DNA of 64,000 bases from Collybiopsis luxurians FD-317 M1 (taxonomy: Eukaryota; Basidiomycota; Agaricomycetes; Agaricales; Omphalotaceae): contig KN834753.1 in assembly GCA_000827265.1 (NCBI GenBank), positions 1,382,210 through 1,446,209 on the forward strand. Direction: 5' to 3'. Every line of letters starts with the position of its first letter. Position 1 is the stretch's first letter. Positions 11,906 through 22,154 of the stretch are shown piece by piece. The notes beneath the pieces are model-generated. The model ran no database searches. It had not been told where the DNA came from and was given only the letters and a program-made list of their open reading frames with translations. The position numbers and the translations under genes are program-made.

Positions 11906-12520
11906 CACTGAGAAAGTAGCAAAGCGGCAGCATTCAAAAAAAAAAAAGCAAAGCTATAAAAAATAAAGAAAACAAGGCAAAAATCTTCAAGGTCAACCGC
12001 TGGGGACTGTTCTGAGAAGAATGCCTGAGAACCCTACATTAGACATATTGGGACAAGAAAGCGTGTAACATTCCCTCACCTGGAGTTTCAGCGCCTGCGA
12101 GTAAATTCTAACTACAGTCGGCACGGGAAACAGGCCAGTTACTCTCAAAATGTCCTCAACGTCGACGGAGAAGGGAAAGAAGAGCTCAGGGGTATTGTTT
12201 TGCCGACCGCCAATTTATCAATTTGATTCATTCGTGGGCGCTTTTACCAAATTCCAATCCCCTAGGGATGTAATTAAACCCGCATCCTGCAGCAGATTAT
12301 GTCGTTCCTTGAAAAAGCTACTACCAGCACTAGCACGGGAACCGCAATTCAATCTGCAGCGCGGATAATCATCTGACAACGGCATGACCGTTTACAAGCT
12401 GGAATATCAACGGGACAAAATTACCCAGTGCGACAAAATGTTCACATTTCCCATGTTATGTGTCACTGGTAGAAGCCGGCGGAGTGAGAGAGTCATCCCT
12501 TCCCACTTGAGTCAATCGCC
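11906..12520. other. Intergenic, possible 5' exon of the unknown gene
   Basis: About 600 bp between two divergent genes. On the minus strand a splice-donor-like CTCCAG|GTGAGG lies near 12082, and open frames of 40-60 codons lie upstream. One of these could be a 5' leader exon of the unknown gene, but the frame I could read does not join its ATG cleanly. On the plus strand a 72-codon frame starts at 12150 without recognisable homology. I leave both uncalled. Confidence 0.4.
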
Positions 12521-14382
12521 ATGGGTTCTGCGTTACATGATATCGATATCGACGCTCTCGTCGTCGGTGCTGGGTTCGCTGGCCTCTACGAATTGTACCA
12601 TCTCCGTGCTCTGGGATATAAAGTCAAAATTTTTGAAGAAGGAGGTGATATCGGAGGCGTTTGGTATTGGAATAGATATCCTGGGGCCAGAGTCGATTCT
12701 GTTGTTCCTGTATACGAATACTCTGACGAAGAACTTTGGAAAGGATTCTCATGGAAGGAGCGATATCCAGACTGGAAAGAGCTTCGGCGCTACTTCTACC
12801 ATGTAGATCAAAAACTAGATCTGCGAAAGGATATTGTATTCAATCGGAAGGTAGTATCGGCGACATGGAACGAAGACGTAGACAGATGGCTTGTAACATC
12901 ACAAGACGCGTCTGTCGTGCGGCCTCGATATCTATTACTTTGTCTTGGGTATGCTACAAGGCCCTATATTCCAAATTTCAAAGGCATGGACAAGTTCCGG
13001 GGCGTGTGTCATCATACCGCCAGATGGCCACAGAAAGGAATTGATCTGGAGGGCAAACGTGTCGCAGTGATTGGCACAGGTCAAGATTGTGATTCTAGTT
13101 CCCCTGATTCTAATACTCACTATGGTCAATTAAATCAGGCGCGAGTGGTGTACAAGTGGTCCAAGATGTCGGTCCTCAGGCTTCTCAACTCACGGTTTTC
13201 CAGCGTACGCCGAACATTGCTTTCCCTATGCGGCAAAAGTCTCTAGATGAAGAAACGTCGACAAAAATGAAGCAGAAGATGTATGAGGCGGTTTTTCGCC
13301 GGCGTAGGCAGACATTTGGTCAATTTCAATTTTAGTTATTTGGAGATAAACTTTCACCTTAGTATTGTGCAGGGGGCCACTATTACGACCGCTATCCGAA
13401 AAGTTCGGGTGATGCTACAATTGAAGAGCGCTTTCTCTTCTTTGAGGATTTATGGAACAGATTCGGAGGCCTTGAGTTGATTGCAGCCAATTACAGTGAC
13501 ATTCGACGGAATCGAGAGATAAATGACGAACTCTATGCGTTCTGGAGATCCAAGGTATTGGATAGAATCAATGACCCTCGAGAGCAGGATATACTTGCCC
13601 CGAAATCTCCTCCTCATGCCGTTGGTGAGTATGGGCGGTAGCAAAGAATTCTGGACATTCATCTTTTCCCCATATCATGTAAAGGCGCCAAGAGACCGTC
13701 GTTGGAATTATCCTATTTCGAGACCTTCAACCTTCCTCACGTTGAACTCGTGGATCTAATCCACAATCCTATTGTGGAATTTACCGAAACCGGAATGTTG
13801 CTTGCGGACGGCTGCGAACGAGAATTCGACGTGATCGTGCTTGCGACAGGCTTCGATGCGTTGACAGGAGGAATTACAGCCATAGACATAAGAGGGACAG
13901 ATGGGATATCCATATCTGAACATTGGGCTCAAGGCGTGCGGACATATTTAGGATTGATGTCTGCGAAATTCCCAAACATGTTCTTTCCGTACAGCGTGCA
14001 TGCCCCTACTGCCCTGGCGAACGGACCAAGTTGCATTGTACGTGTACAATATTCTCTCTTATTCGCTAACGGCGTGTTAATGATTGATTGAAAGGAAGCG
14101 CAAGGAGAGTGGATAAATGATTGCATTAAAGACATGATGGATAATGGACTTACACGTATTGAGGCTCTACCGGAAGCCGAAAAAGAGTGGAAGAAGACGG
14201 TCATTGAGAGCATGTCACAAGGGTTATTCGATGCGGCCACGTCTGTGTTCCTTGGAAGAAACATTCCCGGAAAAGTTTCCGAACCTTTGCTCTATGTCGG
14301 AGGCATACCAGAATATGTTCGGATATGCCGAGAAAAGATGAAGAACGGATACGAGGGATTCACCAGATCATCAGTGAATTAA
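12521..14382 (+). CDS. Baeyer-Villiger monooxygenase (FAD/NADPH)
   Basis: Flavoprotein monooxygenase that inserts oxygen next to a ketone, giving esters or lactones; substrate unknown. Five exons: 12521-13079, 13139-13318, 13373-13624, 13685-14037, 14095-14382. FAD-binding Rossmann motif GAGFAGLYELYHL is at about residue 16, followed by GGVWYWNRYPGARVD, typical of cyclohexanone-monooxygenase-like enzymes. The type I BVMO fingerprint FxGxxxHTxxWP is exact (FRGVCHHTARWP). The second, NADPH-binding Rossmann (RVAVIGTGASGVQVVQ) is split by intron 1. A late VLATGFDALTG motif is also typical. Length about 543 residues fits. It stands alone: no biosynthetic cluster is visible around it. No targeting signal is obvious, so it is probably cytosolic. 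Confidence 0.92.
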
Positions 14383-15049
14383 TTGATTATCTTGACAGTG
14401 GCTGTAGCGATAGTTCCTAATGTACCTAGTCGAGATGTTGACACTTGTTCAGAAAATGGCAAGGTTTTCTGCCATCAGACAGGGCCTAGACCTTTAAACA
14501 AGTGAATTCAAGTGACTGGCCGCGAATGTCGCTTTTCTGTCTAATGAAATGCAGGCCCAATGAAAGTGGCACTGAGTGTATCACAAGCCACGGCCAGGGG
14601 AAGAAGTTCAGTGATCCGATATCTATCTGATCAGCGTCATTGGCCATGGGCGTCTATGGCGCCACAAGGACGTTTTCTCCTTTTTCCCTTGTTTTTCTAC
14701 TCTTCTCTCCTTCGCCAGTTATTTTCGTTGCTCTCATGGTCTAGACCTTGACATTCTTCCGTCCAAAACAGAAGAATTCGAAAAGAACCTCCTGTGGCCT
14801 GGTCCTTCTTCCCATTTAAGCTATTCTATCCAGGAACAACTTCCTTCGACTTCGAATTCTCCTTGTCGGACGACAGCCTGTACAGTCCGTCCATTCATCT
14901 TCCTCTTTCCAACTTTATTTTTCAGCTCTGAACGATCTGAATTCTCGCTTACAGAACTATAAAGCACTGACTGGTCAAGTATTTCATGTCCGAGCCTCGA
15001 TCGCACTTGTAAAAAAAGGAACTCGACGCACAAAGCCATCCAGTCCACA
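14383..15049. other. Intergenic: BVMO 3' flank, phosphatase promoter
   Basis: About 670 bp. The central part (about 14680-14740) is a long pyrimidine-rich run, then a CT-rich stretch towards the phosphatase start. Small open frames have no recognisable family. No RNA gene seen. Confidence 0.5.
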
Positions 15050-15716
15050 ATGATTCGATTCGATAATCTTCCACCCGACGTTATGCAAGCGCTTTGCACA
15101 CCTATGCATCTTGTTCTTCCAACTTCCCCCACTCATGCCACCGGCTCCCTTTACATTGGGTCAATGTCTGCCATAACAGACTACGAACTACTTCGCTCTT
15201 GCCGTGTCTCTCACTTTGTTCAAGTGCTAGACGCTCCTTGGCTTCCACCACTTCCTGAGACCGATGCGAATGGCATGAGAACAACTAGTTTCAAAATAGA
15301 AATATTGGACACGAGCAGCGCAGATCTCAAGCCTCATCTGGAAGACGCGTGTAACAGTATCGATCGAGCCCTACGGAGTGGACGCAATGTTCTCGTTCAT
15401 TGTCAGCAGGCAAGTAGCTTCGTCATCTTGTCTTCTCTCGACGCTCATCTCCAATGGAATAGGGTGTATCTCGCAGCGCTGCAATAGTTATCGCATATGT
15501 GAGGTTTTCTAGCGAGATACATAGAATGCTCGGACTTACTTCGTTGTTTTCTCACAGCTCATACGCAATCATGGCATGTCTTACGATGCTGCATTCGCCC
15601 TTGTGCAACGTCAAAGAGCATGCGTAAAACCAAACCCCGGCTTTGTAAATGCCTTGAAGGAATGGGAATTAACGTGGCGCCGGCCAGTGATGGGGAATAG
15701 ACGATTCACCACCTAG
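15050..15716 (+). CDS. Dual-specificity protein phosphatase
   Basis: Cysteine-dependent phosphatase of the atypical DSP family, acting on phospho-Ser/Thr/Tyr. Three exons: 15050-15409, 15463-15498, 15558-15716; about 184 residues, a normal size for a stand-alone DSP. The N-terminal part has GSLYIGSMSAITDYELLRS, the usual DSP start. The signature loop HCxxGxxRS reads HCQQGVSRS, with the catalytic Cys in exon 1 and the binding Arg in the 36-nt exon 2. Exon 3 supplies the typical helix MSYDAAFALVQRQRACVKPNPGF. Intron 1 begins with GC instead of GT; that junction is required by the signature. Substrate unknown. Confidence 0.9.
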
Positions 15717-16013
15717 ACTGAGTATGCAGGATCATCCATCAATGATTGCTTTAGAGCTCTGAGATTCTTCATAGGTTCTATATCGTCCTCGTCCGAAAAA
15801 TACCAATATCAAGACCACTGCGCATAATTGCTTTTGTTTATTTTATATCTTGTATTGACAGCTTACCTCTCCCTTCCTCTTCCATCTACAAATTCACGTT
15901 TACCGCCCTTTTCGAAACCAGAAACGACTACATATGTATCTTTATTTATCTTCTAGCTTATCTGTGTTTCGCCTATTTTCGTGCTCGGTTTGAAAATTTG
16001 GCAAGTAGAGGGT

Positions 16014-17288
16014 TTACTTCTCGAGCAAGCTTGACTTGATGGGCCGTAAGGTATTCGACCTGTTTACAAGCTCCTCAAATTTTACGAGTGAACCCCCAAA
16101 AATGTCCAACGAGCTCAAGTAATCTTCAGCTCCGATGCGAATGAGTAAGCTAGAAAAACTCGTACCTTCCGTATGTCAGGTCCACTCTTCCGTTTGACAG
16201 ACGATTCACAAGATCAAGGTCAGAGATATCTAAAGAAAAGAACCAGTAAAAACAAGACACGATGTTTACTCATGACTGCGATTACCTTTAGCACCACCTG
16301 CATAAGTGACCGGTATCTGACACCATTCGCCGAGCTCTGAATAAGTATCAGCAGATTGAGGGGAGCTAGTAAGGATCACACTGACTTGCAACAAGAGTCT
16401 CATCAATGCCTTGGCAAAGTCCTTCGACATCTGCAGCATGTACCAAAAATTCACTGATTCAAGATCAGTGAAAGAAGCCAATCAAAGGAATATGGGGCAC
16501 CTGCAATACTCCGATAGAAGGTCCAACGACTCTTGCAGATAATCAAATCGGTATGTTTAGCTGTATAGACTCCAGCTAAAACCCTACCTGAGCAAACTTC
16601 CATTTCCGTCAAATCCTGCCATTTGTTCATAGCAACAAACCACTTTCCTCCCTTTTTACGGCAGCTACCTTCAAGTCCTTAGTATATCTGTGAGCTTTGA
16701 GATAACCATGTCATCACCTTACATCGACAACAAGTCTGTCTTTTCCAACAGCAGTAGAGATGGTTTTTAATCTTTCCAATGAAAATTTACAATTTGGGAA
16801 AAGAAACGAGGTGACTATGACCTGAAAGGAAATGTTAAGAGCAAAAGAGGTGATCCCTAGAAAGAAGGTACCTTGCTCGCTCCCGCATCTAACCACTCGA
16901 TAGCATTCATATCTGTAATTCCTCCCCCAATCTGCAGACCCCCTAAGTGACAGTGAGAAGTTGGCCTTGGCGATAGTTAATCTGGTCCTTACCCGGCCAA
17001 GCTGCTAGAGCCTCTTTAGCTGCCGCATCGTTTCCAGGACCCAATTTGATGACATGAGCACCCTCGAGGTGATTATTTTTATATAGAAGCGCAAACTCGG
17101 CCGGCGGCTTCCTATGGGTTTGTGTTAGATTGTTCCAGGACCACAGACAGCTGGAGTTCGAACTGTGACACGAAATTCGTCTTGAGGCCATCTGGATCAG
17201 AATCCGATAAAGTTGCCCCGACAATTTGTTTGACTTGACCCCCGTGAAGATCAATGCAAGGTCTGAATACACTCGTCCGTCCAGACAT
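16014..17288 (-). CDS. HIS6: Phosphoribosylformimino-AICAR ribotide isomerase
   Basis: Fourth-step enzyme of histidine biosynthesis: the ProFAR-to-PRFAR aldose-ketose isomerisation in the cytosol. The gene is cut into ten small exons starting at 17288, 17111, 16942, 16821, 16664, 16531, 16453, 16336, 16229 and 16113; exon 6 has only 31 nt (16531-16501). The joined protein reads [16 protein letters not shown] (TIM-barrel start with catalytic Asp), [92 protein letters not shown] and [15 protein letters not shown]. This matches fungal His6 along its length. Its start codon is 44 bp from the divergent RRP4 start. An upstream in-frame ATG at 17321 would add 11 residues; I prefer 17288. The last junction near 16060 is uncertain. 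Confidence 0.93.
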
Positions 17289-17332
17289 GAAGGTTTTAAA
17301 GTAAAAGAGTTTAGTGCTCACATGACCGGATA

Positions 17333-18574
17333 ATGTTTGAGTTTACATCCTTTCGACGCCCTCCGGAAATCTTCCCAGTTCAAAATGCAGTCGATACCGA
17401 CGCAGAGATGGACGTCGATTACGAGGACTTTTTGGAGACGGGCGAAGCGAGACTGACCTGGCCAGGAGAATCCCTTACTTCTGCGCAAGATTACATGCGG
17501 TTGGCAGCAAATTTCGCATTCTCAGAATACTGGATTCACTCCATTTCAGTGGCCATGGTACTTATGTCGACAACGAACAAGTCATTGCCTCTGTCAGCGG
17601 ATTTGTCGAACGCGTCAATAAGCTGATCACTGTTCGAGCGGCGCGCACCAGGTAAGGAAGCCATCAGACGATCCAGACAATTTCTTATCGTATCTCCAGA
17701 TATAATCCTGAAGTCGGAGATTTGGTTGTAGGCAGGATTACTGAGGTACGATTGAAATACAACTTGTCCATTTGACTCTCATAATGTACCAGGTGCAACC
17801 CCGTCGATGGAAAGTGGATGCAAATTCTAGGCAGGACGCAATTCTTATGCTTTCATCAGTCAACCTTCCAGGAGGAGTTCAGGCATGGGGCACTCTCCAG
17901 TCTAAATCAAATTGGGTTTCTCACAATTCATACAGCGACGAAAACTCGAAAGTGATGAGCTTCAGATGCGAACATTTTTCGAAGAAGGTGATCTGCTGGT
18001 AGCCGAAGTCCAGTCATTCTTTGGAGACGGTACAATGTCCTTACACACTCGGTCATTAAGTTACGGAAAAGTCTGTCAAAAATTCTGTACTTCTTGGGAT
18101 TCACTACTAATTACTGCAATAGCTTCGTAATGGCCAATTAGTGGTTGTGCCTCCCATCCTTATCCGACGGTTAAAATCGCATTTTATTTCCCTTCCTTGT
18201 GAAGTCGACCTTATATTGGGTTTGAACGGCTATATCTGGGTCAGCAAGCACGTCAAAGAAACCGAACGCGAAGGTGAAGAAGGTTTTGATGCGGAGGCGG
18301 TATATTCAAATAAGAACGACGTGAGTACCACTGAATGTTTTCCAAAATAAATCTGAACACCCTTATCCGGTAGAATATCGACGACTCTACGCGGACGGCC
18401 ATCTCTAGAGTGACAAATCTTATTATTGTCCTGGCATCCCATTCCATCCCTCTTACCGACACGATCCTACTGGATGCGTATGAGTGGTCACTGGAGCAAG
18501 AAGGCGATGTTAAAGATTTGTTACAGGAAGATGCAGGAGAAGCGCTCGTAGCTAGTATACTCGCCAAAGGATGA
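17333..18574 (+). CDS. RRP4: Exosome RNA-binding cap subunit Rrp4
   Basis: Cap subunit of the RNA exosome, which processes and degrades RNA 3' to 5' in nucleus and cytoplasm. Seven exons: 17333-17499, 17550-17651, 17700-17745, 17793-17882, 17936-18070, 18123-18320, 18374-18574. The protein has the N-terminal [24 protein letters not shown] region, S1 domain ([39 protein letters not shown], then [22 protein letters not shown]) and KH domain ([32 protein letters not shown]). Length about 312 matches orthologues. The intron after exon 4 begins GC (CAG|GCATGG); the alternative GT in the same stretch would leave a 20-nt intron and extra residues not found in the family. Stop codon is only 12 bp from the APC13 stop on the other strand. 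Confidence 0.94.
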
Positions 18575-18586
18575 TAACCTACCGAG

Positions 18587-19259
18587 TCATTCTTCGTCTT
18601 CTTCTTCGCTTTCATCCTCGTCTTCTTCCTCGTCCACATCATCCTCATTTTCATCGTTCTCATCGTCCTCGTCCTCGTCCTCCTCATCATCATCATTGTC
18701 TTCGTCAAGAGTTTGTTCATCCTGTGCGAGTGCCGTTGGCTGTTGCTGCGTCTGTGGATTCTGGTTTCCAGTTCCACTGGCCATTTTTCGGGCCTCTGCT
18801 GCCTTGAGTGCCATTTCTTTTTCTTCGTCTACAGGCAGCAGCTGGTCTAGCGCAAGATCTTTCCACCGAAGTGTACCGGCAACGCCACTTCCTTCATATC
18901 CCATGTCTTCAAAGAGAGCGCGTGAGGTGGGGTCATACCGCGGTCGAGGTCTAGAAGCGGGGTGTCTGATATTCATGGGGTTCCCATAAGGATAGGACGG
19001 ATGAACATGGGATGGCAAATCTGAATCTAGACTGGTCAAGCAAAGATTTTGCAGTGTGAAGTACATTCAACACACTATCGGAATCGTCCGGATTTGGTGG
19101 TACCATATGTTGAGGAATATCGAGTTCTGAAAGTATTCTTGAAATAAGAGTTCCGAAACTCAACAAATTGAAGGACTACATACCTTCGTCTGAAAGTTCC
19201 CCTTTGATGTAATCCGACGTTTCGAATGTATCTAACACTTGCAAATCATGTTTGGACAT
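18587..19259 (-). CDS. APC13: APC/C subunit Apc13-like with acidic tail
   Basis: Small structural subunit of the anaphase-promoting complex, which stabilises the TPR arm. The first exon gives MSKHDLQVLDTFETSDYIKG and ends at a phase-1 GT donor; the second resumes LDIPQHMVPPNPDDSD, and a third starts near 19030. Family marks are the IPxxxVPPNPDD segment followed, after a linker, by RWKDLALDQLLP, the match to the (K/R)WxDLAL motif of human ANAPC13. The usual protein is about 75-150 residues; this one is near 200 because the end, about 50 residues, is almost pure Asp/Glu (EDEDEDDENDENEDD and similar). The exact acceptor of intron 2 is ambiguous (two AGs six bases apart keep frame). Two MluI cell-cycle boxes lie about 200 bp upstream. 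Confidence 0.78.
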
Positions 19260-19462
19260 GTGCAGATAGCAGTAAGTGAGATCCTAAGAGCAAGTTTCAG
19301 CGTTCAAATCATCAATTCAGAGGCATTTCAGCTGACGGTCATGATGGCCTGTCAGAGTGTAAAGAAAAATAAGGACTACAGTAAAGTCAGACAAGGCGGA
19401 TTGTTGCCTGTGAGGACATGGACGTTTGCTACAAAGAAGTTACAACATCACGTGTCAAAGTG

Positions 19463-19487
19463 ACGCGTCGCGATGAGCGCGACGCGT
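19463..19487. promoter_or_regulatory. Inverted pair of MCB (ACGCGT) elements
   Basis: ACGCGTCGCG at 19463-19472 and CGCGACGCGT at 19478-19487 form a perfect 10-bp inverted repeat around ATGAG. Read outward, each arm gives ACGCGTNA (ACGCGTCA on the minus strand, ACGCGTAA on the plus), the MluI cell-cycle box bound by MBF at G1/S in yeasts. They lie about 200 bp upstream of the APC13 start. A CACGTG palindrome is adjacent at 19449-19454. That MBF binds here is inference. Confidence 0.6.
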
Positions 19488-19560
19488 AAGAAACAGGTTA
19501 TTTATAATACATACATACAGAATGATAACTATGTAGAACGGTATATGTGTATGTCGTCTT

Positions 19561-21740
19561 TTAATATTCCATCGAACTCTCGAGAATTCTCGTCAAGTGA
19601 TATCTTCCGTCCTCGCCTACGACATCACCGACTCCTGGAGCCAAATCCAAGACACGTCTCTGAGGAATAGTGCCTTCAACGAGCATGTCAATGTCCTTAT
19701 TTTGGTAGCTGTCACAGATACGGATGGTCAAAAATTTTCAACGGAGTGCCGGATATACTGAGCTTACCCAACAGCTTTCAGTCCTCTTGGAACCCCCAAG
19801 CTGTCCAAAAAGCGGGCAATTGCTTCGAAAAGATACGCACCCAGCTCTGAATCGGGAATTCGAGCGACGCTTGGGTCCGAAACGGTAGTGTTCGTGAAAA
19901 TTGCTAGAGCCTGCCTATGCCTATCTGGGTCCGAAGGCGAAGTAAACTGGAAAACTGACGGTACGTGGGTAGGTTTAGGCGGGACGAGCTGGAACGGATG
20001 ATTCACCTGCTGGGCCTGTCAGAGCGACACTTTGAAGCCTAAAGTTCAGCAACTTGCAATACACGAGATAGTCTTCGCACTGACCTGACTCCGTGAGGAA
20101 TGATAGGATGGTCAACTTCATATCCGGCATGTTTGTACTTTGGACCTTTCTTGTTCAAGCCTGAAATCTAGAAAGAAAAATGTAGAAAGATACCATGGGA
20201 AGTTGATGATAACTTACTGGATAGCTCATGCCGTGGCAGAGATGGACTCCTGCGTTTCCAAACCCAATTCCAGCGAATGAGGCCGCTAGGCTAGAAAGAC
20301 ATTTCTAGGAGAACAGCGCGATTTCTGATGGGAAATGTCCGTACAGCATTTGTTTTCTGGCCTCTTCGTCATCTGTATGCTTAGCCACTCGGGGAAGATA
20401 TTTGACAGTGGCCTGAAGAGCCCATAAAGAGAAAATATCAGCAACTGGATTGCTACCCTGATATGCTGGTCGATTGATTGGGTTTGCCGGCCGCGGAGTG
20501 CGTTCGGTATATCTAGAATCCGCTCGTGTGAATGGTGCATGGAAAAAGAGATAGCATACGCACGGAATGGCCGTGTAACTTTCCATGCTATGGAAAAGAA
20601 CGTCCAAACCGGCACTGATGTGGACGGCAGTTGGACATGTCTCTGTGTTCTGAGAATCCACGATTCCTATAAAGTTTAGTTTGAGAAGCCAAGTCAGGTA
20701 TACACGTGAAATACTGAATCTCACCCAAAGATGGACGGAGAGCTGGACTTGCTATACCAGTCTTGAAAGATCGGGAGGTTATATCGACAATAGCAGCACC
20801 AGTTGTCTCGGAACCCGTCCCAGCTGTCGTAGGAATAGCAATCAAGGGACGGAGGGGCTGTCGAACGGGAAGACCTTTTCCGACCGGGGCATTGATAAAG
20901 TCAAATAAATCGCTGTCTTTGTAAACGGTAAAACTAAAACAGATAGGGTTGTGAGCAACGTCCAGCAGGCTCAGGATGGTGACAGTTTACAGATTAGCTG
21001 CCTTTGCAGTGTCTATGACACTTCCACCGCCAACACTAGAAGACTGATACATTAATCAAGCGAAGTTTATGTGCCGAATAGATACGTACGCAAGAAAATG
21101 ACTAAAGTCGCGTTCCCTGGCCCAGGAAATGGCCTATTCTCTAATGATGAGTGCACATTGTCGTTCAATTAAATATCTTTAACTCGCCTTCCTCCAACTA
21201 TCTTCGGTTGGCTCTGCCAGGACTTGATCGTAGACCTCGAAAGGCAGATCCGATTGGGATTGTAAAGAACGAAGAGTCTGGGGTTTGACGTGATTTGATT
21301 CATTGCGACACAGGAATTAGATTCAAAACTTACAGCTTGCATGGGTTTCAAGTTGGCAATGATGGGATCAGTGAAGACTCCGACCTGAACAACAATTAAG
21401 ATATGCACATTGAAGGAAATATTATACGCTATTCCGACACCTTTCGGGCATTCATATTCTTCAAGTCCATTCCAACCTCTGCAGTGACACCATCTCCGAA
21501 TCGCAAATTGGAGCCCGAAACCTGAGAGGAAATGAAAATCAACTAAGGAAAGGAGTTTCGGATATTACTGACTTGAAAGGCGTATTCCTTTTGTACGGCT
21601 TGAACAGGTGTTGCCATTGACCTAACCTGATTAACGGCAGCTAGTTGCTGAGGATGAGAGTGGCCTGCGCTTCCATGACAAGGACAAGAAGTATGCTGAG
21701 AAGCAGTGATGAGACGAGAAATAACCCTTTTGGAGGCCAT
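19561..21740 (-). CDS. Hydroxyacid-oxoacid transhydrogenase (Fe-ADH)
   Basis: Mitochondrial iron-type alcohol dehydrogenase family enzyme, orthologue of ADHFE1/HOT, which couples oxidation of 4-hydroxybutyrate to reduction of 2-oxoglutarate. Multi-exon gene on the minus strand, start [15 protein letters not shown] at 21740 (basic, mitochondrial presequence-like), stop at 19561. Marks in order: [49 protein letters not shown] (cofactor loop), [13 protein letters not shown] (metal His), [29 protein letters not shown] region near 20230, DHPIIPHG, and the C-terminal [19 protein letters not shown]. This follows human HOT closely, including the N-terminal [14 protein letters not shown]ys/His segment. 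An in-frame ATG at 21878 would extend the start; the presequence-like start is preferred. Confidence 0.92.
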
Positions 21741-22154
21741 TGAGGTAAGTGAGCAGGACAGGATATGCTGGGGTTGATGTCTGGGGTAAGTCCGGCCCGG
21801 AATAAGCGCCGGGTCGGTCAGCTCGGAAATCCCGACTTCCATCCGACCTGCGCAAAGGAAGCCGGTTTCATGCGGCAATAGTCATTCGTATTTACGTCTC
21901 TGCCATGGTGTTTTATCCTTCGGATAGCTTTTTTGTTCGGTCATTGTAATTATTGTATTTCGAGTAAGATGGCGATGAGCCAGGAATACTGTATGTGATA
22001 GTAATGATATAATGATAAACTACTGATGCATAAGGTAAATCAAGTCGATGCAATTGAACTGTGGAAATGCAATGGATAGGTAGCAAGCAAGCAAATGAAT
22101 CGGATCCGTTTTGAAGTTGCGAGAAACAAAAATCATCGGGAGGTGTGAGTGCAA
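21741..22154. other. Intergenic: HOT promoter, cyclin 3' flank
   Basis: About 410 bp between two genes on the same strand. It holds the upstream region of the transhydrogenase and the 3' UTR of the cyclin. The first 140 bp keep an open frame with the transhydrogenase. Nothing else is supported. Confidence 0.5.

Noticed and set aside
12150..12368. 72-codon plus-strand frame upstream of the BVMO
   Set aside because: Reasonable start context but no recognisable sequence; the opposite strand is equally open. Not enough to call.
13139..13318. Possible frameshift in the BVMO gene after the first exon
   Set aside because: Accepting the GT-AG introns at 13080-13138 and 13319-13372 restores one frame with the second Rossmann motif; no frameshift is needed.
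12521..15716. Secondary-metabolite cluster around the BVMO
   Set aside because: Neighbours are a phosphatase and an unknown protein; no synthase, P450 or transporter lies nearby.
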